NCBI RefSeq assembly: GCF_018128025.1
Contig: NZ_JAGSCS010000001.1
Span: 177,322 to 241,321 of the forward strand
Origin: Proteiniclasticum sediminis
GTDB taxonomy: Bacteria > Bacillota > Clostridia > Clostridiales > Clostridiaceae
Direction of reading: 5' to 3'
DNA: 64,000 bases
In this document: positions 42,093 through 48,423 of the stretch, piece after piece
Layout of the letters: every line of letters starts with the position of its first letter
How positions within the stretch are numbered: the first letter of the stretch is position 1
Made by a program: the position numbers and the translations under genes
The notes under the pieces: generated by a model
The model's database searches: none
Told to the model about the DNA's origin: nothing
What the model saw: the letters and a program-made list of their open reading frames with translations, nothing else

Positions 42093-42974
42093 ATGTGGAA
42101 AAAAGGAATCCTGCTCGTGGTGATGTTTCTTCTGCTTCTCACCGGATGCCGCACGCCGGTGGAACCTGTGGCACCGCCATCCTTCACCCTGGAAACGTAC
42201 CCGAAGGTCGATGGCTCCACCGTGACCATTCCCATGTCCGAGGCCCTGGTATCGAAGCTTCTCAAGCTCCCCCTGGAAGAGGCCCGGCTTTATGTGCTTC
42301 ATAACAAAACTCATGAGGCTTATCTCAATCTCATGGCCAAGAAGGCGGATGTAATTTTTGTCACCAGTCCCTCGGCAGAGGAACTGGACCTGGCGAAAAA
42401 GGCCGGTGTGGAGCTGGAAGTCATCCCGGTGGTCAGCGAGGGATTTGTCTTTCTCGTGGGAGCGGACAATCCCGTGAACTCCCTGACCAAGAAACAGATT
42501 GTGGAGATCTACTCGGGAAAAATCACCAACTGGAAAGAGGTGGGGGGAAAGGATGAACCCATCCTGGCTTATCAGCGGCCGGTGAACTCCGGAAGCCAGA
42601 CGGGATTTCTGGATCTGGTGATGAAGGACGTGACGCCCATGGAGGCGCCCACCACCCAAGTCGTTGCCGGCATGGGGGAGCTCATCGACGCCGTGGCCGC
42701 CTTTGAGGATCAGCCCGGCGGGATCGGGTATTCCTATTTCTACTACACCACCAGCATGTGGAAAAACGAGAAGGTGAAGCTCATCAGCATTGAGGGCGTG
42801 GCGCCGAGCAAGGAGAGCATCGCCAGCAGCAAGTATCCTTATCGCACTGCCTACTATGCCGTGGTGCGTAAAGATGAACCAAAAGAGAGCAATGCCCGAA
42901 AGCTTGTGGCCTATATCCTGTCCAAGGAGGGGCAGAACCTCATGGAGGAGGCTGGATATGTCAAAGTTAAGTAG
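42093..42974 (+). CDS. PstS-like periplasmic-binding lipoprotein
   Basis: A 293-residue solute-binding protein of the PBP-like (phosphate-binding PstS) superfamily. The lipobox is LLTGC. Family marks are a Ser/Thr-rich ligand segment with GIPMSEALV, the NPVNSLTKKQIVEIYSGKITNWKEVGG segment typical of PstS, RPVNSGSQTGF and GGIGYSYFYY. No ABC permease or ATPase genes are near. The gene overlaps the next one by 17 bases, so it is translated together with the RsiV-like lipoprotein. The ligand is unknown; phosphate is the family default. Confidence 0.82.
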   Translation: MWKKGILLVVMFLLLLTGCRTPVEPVAPPSFTLETYPKVDGSTVTIPMSEALVSKLLKLPLEEARLYVLHNKTHEAYLNLMAKKADVIFVTSPSAEELDLAKKAGVELEVIPVVSEGFVFLVGADNPVNSLTKKQIVEIYSGKITNWKEVGGKDEPILAYQRPVNSGSQTGFLDLVMKDVTPMEAPTTQVVAGMGELIDAVAAFEDQPGGIGYSYFYYTTSMWKNEKVKLISIEGVAPSKESIASSKYPYRTAYYAVVRKDEPKESNARKLVAYILSKEGQNLMEEAGYVKVK

Positions 42975-44448
42975 GCGACACCGGCGATCCTTGATGTTAT
43001 CTGCACTTTTGGTTGCCGCAGTACTTTCCACGGCCTGCCAGACGCAAGAACCCATGCCTATAGAAACCCCGGCGGAAACGCCGGTGGAGACCCCCGAAAG
43101 TCCCGACGGTTCTTCTTTCTATGCGACCATATCCTCACCCAGCGGCTTTATGGCCATGTATCGAAACCCCTTGGAAATCCTCACAAAGGATCATCAGTCC
43201 GATAAAATGTACACGGTCAGCACATCCATTGCAGGACTGAAAAATGAAGCTCTGGAGAAGGAGATCAATGGAAAGCTCCAGGAAAAACATGAAGCGCTCC
43301 TGCGGGCAGACTATCCGCCTTATCGGGGGATCAAGACCTTGGCCTTGGGTGATGCGGTGCCCACTTCCCAAACCGTCTCCACCATGATGGTGTTCAACAA
43401 CAGCGGTCTCCTTTCCCTGACCTTTACCCGGGACTGGGAAGTGAAGGGCAACTACATCGAGAAGGTGGACACGATGACGCTGGATCTAGACACCGGAAGG
43501 GAAGTCACCTTAAAAGATCTCTTTGCCGATGATGTGGATTACCTGAAGCTTCTGAGCGATTGGATGGCTTCTTATTTTACCCGGGAAAACAGCATGGAGG
43601 ACACCAGCTATTTCGCCTTGGTGGAGCCATTTCCCGGGATCCAGAAGGATCAGAAGTTCTTCTTGAATGAAAACAGTCTGGTTCTGGTTTTCGATGAACA
43701 TACACCATTCCTTGATTTGCGGTTCTATCCGCTTCGCGTTTATATCCCCATGGAAATGCTCCGGGATTCGCTGGTTCTAGACACCCGGTTCGGCAACAAA
43801 AACTTGGACAGCTTTAAAGCTTCGCCCACAGAATATCTTATTCTTTCCCGTGGGACCCAAAATCTTCAGGGAAAATCCATCCATGAAACCCGAGGAAGGA
43901 TTTTCATCTTCTCCCAGACCTCCATGCCGAAAGAAACGCCGCAATCTTTGCAGGATCTGGTCACCGCCCGTTCCGCTTTGGATGAGGAGCTCCTCGCAGC
44001 CATGACTGCCTCCAATGAGGAGGGGGGACTCTATCAGGAATGCTCTCTCTCCCGATACAGCCTATACTACAGCCTCACCCATATGCTGCACGTCACCCGG
44101 CCCAAGGACTATGAGCTCAGCTTCACTTACAGCCTTTATGATCTCCAGGGAAAGGAGCTGACGATTAAGGATCTTTTCGTCCCGGGTTTTGATTATGAAC
44201 CTGCCGTGCTAAGCAGACTTGAAAAAGAGCTTAAGGCCTGGCCGAATTTTACCGGAGACCCCCAGGAAGCCGCCAAGGAGTACTATGATCAGGGGATGAC
44301 CTACGGCTTAACCTTATATGGGATAACCGCCGCAACAGTTCCCCTGGATCTGGAAGAAGGGCAAAAGACAGCTCTCACCCTGGTGATTCCCTTTGAGGAT
44401 TTCGGCATCGAAAATCTCGTACTTTTCCAGAACCTAAAGGAGAAGTGA
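42958..44448 (+). CDS. RsiV-like lipoprotein (paralogue)
   Basis: A 496-residue lipoprotein with lipobox LSTAC. It is paralogous to the 40480 protein: both share a MYRNPLEI/YYRNPLDV start, EVTLKDLFADDVDYLKLL-type segments, FPGIQKDQKFFLNENSLVLVFDE, and a second half with TIKDLFVPGFDYEPAVL and an ending DFGIENLVLF. GGAGGAGG (42945-42952) selects ATG 42958; the frame is open upstream to 42790, inside the PstS-like gene. An RsiV-like binding function is inferred from the family only. Confidence 0.74.
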   Translation: MSKLSRRHRRSLMLSALLVAAVLSTACQTQEPMPIETPAETPVETPESPDGSSFYATISSPSGFMAMYRNPLEILTKDHQSDKMYTVSTSIAGLKNEALEKEINGKLQEKHEALLRADYPPYRGIKTLALGDAVPTSQTVSTMMVFNNSGLLSLTFTRDWEVKGNYIEKVDTMTLDLDTGREVTLKDLFADDVDYLKLLSDWMASYFTRENSMEDTSYFALVEPFPGIQKDQKFFLNENSLVLVFDEHTPFLDLRFYPLRVYIPMEMLRDSLVLDTRFGNKNLDSFKASPTEYLILSRGTQNLQGKSIHETRGRIFIFSQTSMPKETPQSLQDLVTARSALDEELLAAMTASNEEGGLYQECSLSRYSLYYSLTHMLHVTRPKDYELSFTYSLYDLQGKELTIKDLFVPGFDYEPAVLSRLEKELKAWPNFTGDPQEAAKEYYDQGMTYGLTLYGITAATVPLDLEEGQKTALTLVIPFEDFGIENLVLFQNLKEK

Positions 44449-44452
44449 TGCC

Positions 44453-44794
44453 ATGAAAACCCCTGTGATCTTCTTGATTCTCTTGCTTTTCGCCTCCTTT
44501 GCAGGCTGCGCCAAAATAGGGAAAGCCCCGGAAGAGGAGCTTCGCACCCTGGCCTATGAGTCTCTCTCGAAGGAAGAACAGCAGACCACCCTGGACTGGA
44601 CCAAAGCCCCAGTGGTTACCATAAAACCCCCAAATAGCCTTCTCATCTGGAGTCCCCAGGGATCCCTGGATCTGAAGGGCAGGGAAGTGGTCGTGGTCTC
44701 CTTTAACACCACCCAGGATCCGCTCCTAGGACCCATACAAGTCTTTCTGGATGTCACGACCCACGAGATACTGGGCAAAGGATTGCGACTTTAA
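44453..44794 (+). CDS. Small lipoprotein of unknown function
   Basis: A 113-residue protein with a lipoprotein signal (lipobox FAGC). The short mature domain (SLDLKGREVVVVSFNTTQDPLLGPIQVFLD) looks like the YusW/DUF-type single beta-alpha domain found in small secreted lipoproteins, but I cannot name it. It starts four bases after the RsiV-like gene with AAGGAG upstream, so it is the last gene of the operon. Confidence 0.74.
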   Translation: MKTPVIFLILLLFASFAGCAKIGKAPEEELRTLAYESLSKEEQQTTLDWTKAPVVTIKPPNSLLIWSPQGSLDLKGREVVVVSFNTTQDPLLGPIQVFLDVTTHEILGKGLRL

Positions 44795-44847
44795 GATTCG
44801 TGAAGATTCAAGGGAACTAGGGCATGAGAGACATAACAGTTATTTCC

Positions 44848-44859
44848 GAACACTTGTTC
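44848..44859. promoter_or_regulatory. LexA-box-like sequence without an obvious gene
   Basis: GAAC-ACTT-GTTC fits the LexA operator core used at recA. It lies between the lipoprotein operon and its terminator. A match of eight fixed bases is expected about once in this length by chance, so significance is doubtful. Confidence 0.3.
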
Positions 44860-44870
44860 ATTCACCCAAA

Positions 44871-44904
44871 AAAAGCCAGGTATCGAACGGATATCTGGCT
44901 TTTT
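44871..44904 (+). terminator. Rho-independent terminator of the lipoprotein operon
   Basis: AAAAGCCAG (44871-44879) pairs with CTGGCTTTT (44895-44903), continued inward by GTATC with GATAT, around a GAACG loop. Confidence 0.88.
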
Positions 44905-44916
44905 CATAGGAACAGG

Positions 44917-45037
44917 GCTTGAGCAAAACTATATCAGGTAACACTGAAGCCATTGGAATCAATGGCTCAAGCATCATTGTGGTGATATGAACGGGATCTG
45001 CACGGAAGTATGATATCGCAATGAACCATGGCGATAT
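44917..45037. repeat. Cluster of inverted repeats
   Basis: Three palindromes lie close together: GCTTGAGC (44917-44924) with GCTCAAGC (44965-44972); AGCCATTG (44948-44955) with CAATGGCT (44960-44967), perfect around GAAT; and ATATCGC (45013-45019) with GCGATAT (45031-45037), enclosing ATG and CAT. The first two overlap, so only one can form at a time. I see no gene here. Confidence 0.55.
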
Positions 45038-45066
45038 TCAAGCTTCAAGTAACTAAGAGCAGATCA

Positions 45067-45258
45067 TCATTCAGGAAGCCGTAAGTGGACATTATCCAAA
45101 TCACATCCGGTAAATGGTCGCTCTAGAGAGAGTCTATACACGAAAGCAGAATGCTCCGCGATGGATTTCATGCTGCGGAGTACTGCGATCAGCCTGGAAA
45201 AACTGTAACCTCGGAGAATACGGAAGCTCTTTTGGCTGATCGAAAGGAATTCCATCAA
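45067..45258 (-). pseudogene. Possible C-terminal remnant of a ComM/YifB-type Mg-chelatase-like ATPase
   Basis: The minus-strand open stretch of 63 codons reads KSFRILRGYSFSRLIAVL then SIAEHSAFVYRLSLER. This resembles the C-terminal signature of ComM/YifB proteins (S-A-R-x-Y-x-R-I-L-K-V-A-R-T-I-A-D-L, then E-H-x-x-E-A-x-x-Y-R-x-L-D-R). The match needs small insertions, there is no ribosome site or upstream part of the gene, and the frame ends in consecutive stops. It may equally be chance. Confidence 0.28.
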
Positions 45259-45293
45259 TTTAACGGATTTTTTTGGTAAATCTTGAGGGAGAA

Positions 45294-45310
45294 GGGAGCT
45301 TTGGGCTCCC
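45294..45310. terminator. Small hairpin before the recombinase promoter
   Basis: GGGAGC (45294-45299) pairs with GCTCCC (45305-45310). There is no proper T-tract, so function as a terminator is uncertain. Confidence 0.4.
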
Positions 45311-45319
45311 TATAATTTA

Positions 45320-45344
45320 TTTCGCGAAATGTTGATTTCGCGAA
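45320..45344. repeat. Two TTTCGCGAA direct repeats in the recombinase promoter
   Basis: TTTCGCGAA occurs at 45320-45328 and 45336-45344; the first is part of a 12-base palindrome (45319-45330). The copies lie just upstream of and next to the -35 hexamer, with 16-base periodicity. The same core (TTTCGCGAAA) recurs at 53791-53800 upstream of lexA. A repressor binding these sites would control the recombinase gene. Confidence 0.6.
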
Positions 45345-45360
45345 TTTAATATGATAAAAT
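45332..45360 (+). promoter_or_regulatory. Promoter of the tyrosine recombinase gene
   Basis: TTGATT (45332-45337), 17 bases, TAAAAT (45355-45360) preceded by TGA. It is interleaved with the TTTCGCGAA repeats. Confidence 0.68.
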
Positions 45361-45433
45361 AGAGAAAAGCAGGCAAAATCGGAAGAATTTTAGCCCAAGC
45401 GCCCTCTTAAAACCACCGGAAAGGATGAGATGA

Positions 45434-46426
45434 ATGAATACGCCGAAAACACCTTATTATGACACTTATCCTCCCCGCATGCTGGACTTTCTAAACTACT
45501 CCAGCACCATCCGCGGAAAATCGGACAGCACCATCGAGGCTTACGGCTATGATCTAAGCCTTTTCTTTCGGTTCTTAAAGCAGCACCGCCGTCTGGTGCC
45601 AGCCGACTTGGAGTTCTCCGATATCCTGATCCATGATATCGATGATGAGTTCATTCAAAAGATCACACTTTCGGAAATCTATGCGTTCTTATCGTACACG
45701 GATCGCAAACGCCAAAACTCCGCTTATGCCCGTGCCAGAAAAACGGCCTGTATCAAAACTTTCTTTAAATACTTATCCTCCAAAGTCCGGATCATCGATA
45801 AAGATCCAACTGTAGAACTGGAACGGCCAAAAATTAAGAAACGAAATCCAGTCTATTTGACCCTGGATGAGAGTTTGCGCTTGCTGCGTTCCATGGACCA
45901 GGAAAACATCAACTATATTCGTGATTACTGCATTTTGACGCTATTTCTTAACTGCGGCCTTCGATTATCAGAGCTCGTCAGTATCAAGATCAGCAAAATC
46001 AAAGAAGACACCCTCACCGTCATTGGTAAAGGCAATAAGGAACGCGTTGTGTATCTGAACTCCGCCTGCGTATCGGCCATCGCGAACTACATGCCTATCC
46101 GCTCCAAAGTAGAAACGGATCCCGAGAATAAGGACTTCCTTTTTCTCTCCACCCATCGACGGCCCATCAATAAACGCACCGTCGAAATTCTCGTCAAAAA
46201 GCACGTTCACGGCGCAGGTCTGTACGATGAAAAATACAGTCCCCATAAACTTCGCCATACCGCAGCGACATTAATGTACAAACATGGCAAAGTTGATATT
46301 CGCAGTTTACAGATGATCCTTGGGCACGAAAATGTTTCGACCACCCAAATTTACACCCACGTGGATAACGAGGCTCTTCGAGAAGCCGTCAAATTAAATC
46401 CGCTGGCTGACGAAAATAATAAGTAA
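45434..46426 (+). CDS. XerC/XerD-like tyrosine recombinase
   Basis: A 330-residue site-specific recombinase. An N-terminal SAM-like core-binding domain (STIRGKSDSTIEAYGYDLSLFFRFL) is followed by the catalytic domain with the Arg of NCGLRLSELVSI, the Lys in a beta-hairpin near GKGNKERVVYL, HKLRHTAATLMYKHG (His-x-x-Arg), GHENVSTTQIYTHV (His and nucleophile Tyr). All catalytic residues are present. Length and form fit the chromosome-dimer XerC type, but such enzymes also ride on mobile elements. The gene stands alone with its own regulated promoter, next to an AT-rich gap. ATG 45434 follows GGAAAGGA. Confidence 0.86.
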   Translation: MNTPKTPYYDTYPPRMLDFLNYSSTIRGKSDSTIEAYGYDLSLFFRFLKQHRRLVPADLEFSDILIHDIDDEFIQKITLSEIYAFLSYTDRKRQNSAYARARKTACIKTFFKYLSSKVRIIDKDPTVELERPKIKKRNPVYLTLDESLRLLRSMDQENINYIRDYCILTLFLNCGLRLSELVSIKISKIKEDTLTVIGKGNKERVVYLNSACVSAIANYMPIRSKVETDPENKDFLFLSTHRRPINKRTVEILVKKHVHGAGLYDEKYSPHKLRHTAATLMYKHGKVDIRSLQMILGHENVSTTQIYTHVDNEALREAVKLNPLADENNK

Positions 46427-46432
46427 GCTTTC

Positions 46433-46476
46433 ATTCATGGCAATATTCAAATATTTATTGCCATGAATTTTTATTT
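46433..46476 (+). terminator. Rho-independent terminator of the recombinase gene
   Basis: An 11-bp stem (46433-46443 with 46458-46468) followed by TTTTATTTT. Confidence 0.88.
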
Positions 46477-46524
46477 TCCGGAATGTTTTTCGCAAAAACC
46501 CTCTAGTTCCAACATTGCATTTCT

Positions 46525-46542
46525 AACACCACATGTTGTGTT
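46525..46542. repeat. Near-perfect 18-base palindrome
   Basis: AACACCACATGTTGTGTT is symmetric apart from one C-T mismatch, centred on ACATGT. It may be an operator or part of a recombination site. Confidence 0.5.
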
Positions 46543-46828
46543 TTGCAGTTAAATTACCCCATTTTATTTTACATAATATTTTATATGTTCTATTATTTTG
46601 GAGAATCCCTCTTCCCCGCTCCCCTTCTTAAGAAATTTTTCGAATTTAAAGCCCTTCACCTTTTTGCATTTATAGTATTTCATTTATGCATATTATTAAT
46701 TATGTTAAACATTCCATTTATTATAAATAATCAAATTTAGCGATAATTAAAATTAATTTTTCAGCTGATTACACCCCTTCTCTCTTTTGCCCAGAAAATC
46801 CGGGAGCAGATATTTGAACCCAATTTTT

Positions 46829-46857
46829 TTGATTTTGCCATGCAAATGACATATACT
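46829..46857 (+). promoter_or_regulatory. Promoter of the small membrane protein gene
   Basis: TTGATT (46829-46834), 17 bases, TATACT (46852-46857); the start is 48 bases further on. Confidence 0.7.
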
Positions 46858-46905
46858 TGAACTAAACTACGTTTATGGATTGAATCTATCTTTGGAGGAT
46901 AACTT

Positions 46906-47199
46906 ATGACATCAGTACTCGACACCATTTCCCTCGTGACAAAAGTCATTTTCTACGCTCTTATGCTCTTTTTCTTTGGAGTGCTCATCTCCATTCTGGC
47001 GGGTTACTTTAAACTGGCTCAGACACAGATCCCCTTTAATTTCATGGCCATGAGCGCTGGATTTGCTGCCGTGAGCATGATCACTTCGGATGTATCCAAA
47101 ATCTTGAAGAAGAAGTCCAAAGCCCTCCACACCATCCCCGAATCGGATGAGGTACTCCCCGTGGAAACACCGATTGAAAACGAAAAATCAGAAGAGTAA
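46906..47199 (+). CDS. Small two-helix membrane protein of unknown function
   Basis: A 97-residue protein with two membrane helices (about residues 12-32 and 43-60) and a charged Glu-rich C-terminal tail. I do not recognise a family. GGAGG precedes ATG 46906 by 7 bases, and a promoter and terminator flank it, so it is a real, monocistronic gene. It is convergent with the phosphatase-hydrogenase operon. Confidence 0.75.
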   Translation: MTSVLDTISLVTKVIFYALMLFFFGVLISILAGYFKLAQTQIPFNFMAMSAGFAAVSMITSDVSKILKKKSKALHTIPESDEVLPVETPIENEKSEE

Positions 47200-47227
47200 A
47201 AAGAGCAGCTTGCGAGCTGCTCTTTTT
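47198..47227. terminator. Bidirectional terminator
   Basis: A 13-bp stem (47198-47210 with 47215-47227) with A5 and T5 flanks around a TGCG loop, serving the genes on both sides. Confidence 0.93.
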
Positions 47228-47243
47228 ACGTCCAAACCTATCA

Positions 47244-48422
47244 TTACATGTAGGAAACCTTCACCGACCTGCCCAGCTGTTCTGTGAGAGTGCGGAGTTC
47301 ATCGATCTGCCTTACTTTCACCTCAAAATTCAGAGGAAAATCCGGGACCTGATGATCCGGGTTCACCGCCATCCCCAGAACGATATTCAGCGATGTACAC
47401 TCTTCAACGATCATCCTGGCCATGGTGGCCGAAGCGTCGCTCTTAGCCAGATCTTTCAGTACCCCTTCATCCGGATTTTCCGCCAATAAGCGTTTGAGCA
47501 GTTCAATCACTTCATGAACCGTCAGCACCCCTTCTGTAACCAGGTCGATGCCGGGCAATGCTGATGTCGGCGGTACTCCCGCTTCCGTTTGACCTTCTTT
47601 TTCCAGGATGCGCTGGCTTTCCCGGGCATAAATGTTCGCCGTGGTCCCCCCGGCGATAATGATCCGGTGCTTCTCTCGTCTTCTTTTTTCGATTTCCTGA
47701 AAGAGCAGCGCATCATCCTGAGGATCCGCTGGAGGTCCGATAAAGAGACTCAAATCCTGCTTCTCATGGAGCTTGATCCCTAAAGCCGTGGAGTCATCCC
47801 CGGGTTTTCCGCTGTAGAGCGCTCCCACAACGCCCATGAGCTGCAGGACCATGGCCCTCACCGTATGATCTTTGCGGGATAAACTGGAGAGAAACCCAGC
47901 CACGTCATCCCAGGTCCAGTTGAGATTCATGGTGGGTCCCGTCCCGGCATATACCACCCCATCACTGATAAACACGAGAAAGTCCTCGGGATCCATAGTA
48001 AACCGGCTCTCGTAGAGTATTTTTCCCTGGATCTCCATGCGGGCTTTGGGGATCTCCCGAATCTCGCCCCGACGCACCAGGATAAATTTAGGATTATCAA
48101 ATTCCACCACATATACTTGCCCATTATCGCGGATTCTCGCCAACGTAAACGTGGAATAGGCCATTTTGCGCACTGAACATTCCGGGAGCGTGGACGCCAG
48201 GGTCTCCATCGTCTCTTTCAGCGAGGCTCCGCGCCTCACCATGGTTCCCGAGATCTTGGCGGTCATGGTGGCCAGGATATTGGCTTTCACCCCGGACCCC
48301 AGTCCATCGGCTAAGACCACAATGGTACTGTCCCCATCCCGAAACACCTCCGTCTGATCTCCGCAGAGCTCTTCGTCAGCCTTTGTCAGGCTGCGGGCAT
48401 AGACTTCCGAAACATAGGCCAT
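47244..48422 (-). CDS. SpoIIE-type PP2C serine phosphatase linked to a sensory hydrogenase
   Basis: A 392-residue soluble protein. The first 215 residues form a SpoIIE/PP2C phosphatase domain with the metal motifs VLADGLGSGVKAN, DFLVFISDGV and GDDSTALGIKL, while a second, unnamed domain (about 225-392) contains HRIIIAGGTTANIYARE. Such phosphatases act on anti-sigma-antagonist-like or other phosphoserine proteins. The ATG lies one base after the hydrogenase stop, with GGAGGGAG upstream, so the two proteins are made together. This pairing is the mark of group C3 (phosphatase-linked) [FeFe] hydrogenases. The target is unknown. Nothing suggests sporulation. Confidence 0.85.
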   Translation of the reverse strand: MAYVSEVYARSLTKADEELCGDQTEVFRDGDSTIVVLADGLGSGVKANILATMTAKISGTMVRRGASLKETMETLASTLPECSVRKMAYSTFTLARIRDNGQVYVVEFDNPKFILVRRGEIREIPKARMEIQGKILYESRFTMDPEDFLVFISDGVVYAGTGPTMNLNWTWDDVAGFLSSLSRKDHTVRAMVLQLMGVVGALYSGKPGDDSTALGIKLHEKQDLSLFIGPPADPQDDALLFQEIEKRRREKHRIIIAGGTTANIYARESQRILEKEGQTEAGVPPTSALPGIDLVTEGVLTVHEVIELLKRLLAENPDEGVLKDLAKSDASATMARMIVEECTSLNIVLGMAVNPDHQVPDFPLNFEVKVRQIDELRTLTEQLGRSVKVSYM

Positions 48423-48423
48423 G

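Larger units (their letters stand above)
44795..45433. other. 639-bp gap without intact genes: repeats, remnant, promoter
   Basis: From left to right this gap holds a LexA-box-like site (44848-44859), the lipoprotein-operon terminator (44871-44904), nested inverted repeats (44917-45037), a possible comM-like remnant on the minus strand (45067-45258), a small hairpin (45294-45310), and the tyrosine recombinase promoter with two TTTCGCGAA repeats (45320-45360). No intact ORF with a good ribosome site is seen before 45434. Confidence 0.7.
46427..46905. other. 479-bp AT-rich gap after the recombinase gene
   Basis: The gap begins with the recombinase terminator (46433-46476), then a near-perfect 18-base palindrome (46525-46542, one mismatched pair), an AT-rich stretch around 46543-46760, and the promoter of the small membrane protein. 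A 65-codon hydrophobic frame (46543-46740) starts TTG without a ribosome site and is not convincing. No RNA gene is recognised. Confidence 0.6.

Noticed and set aside
46543-46740. 65-codon hydrophobic frame in the AT-rich gap
   Set aside because: It starts with TTG, has no ribosome site, and its composition (Phe, Leu, Ile, Tyr) is what AT-rich DNA gives in that frame.
47244-48422. Calling the SpoIIE-type protein a sporulation phosphatase
   Set aside because: It lacks the N-terminal membrane domain of SpoIIE and is coupled to a hydrogenase-like sensor, so a sporulation role is not supported.
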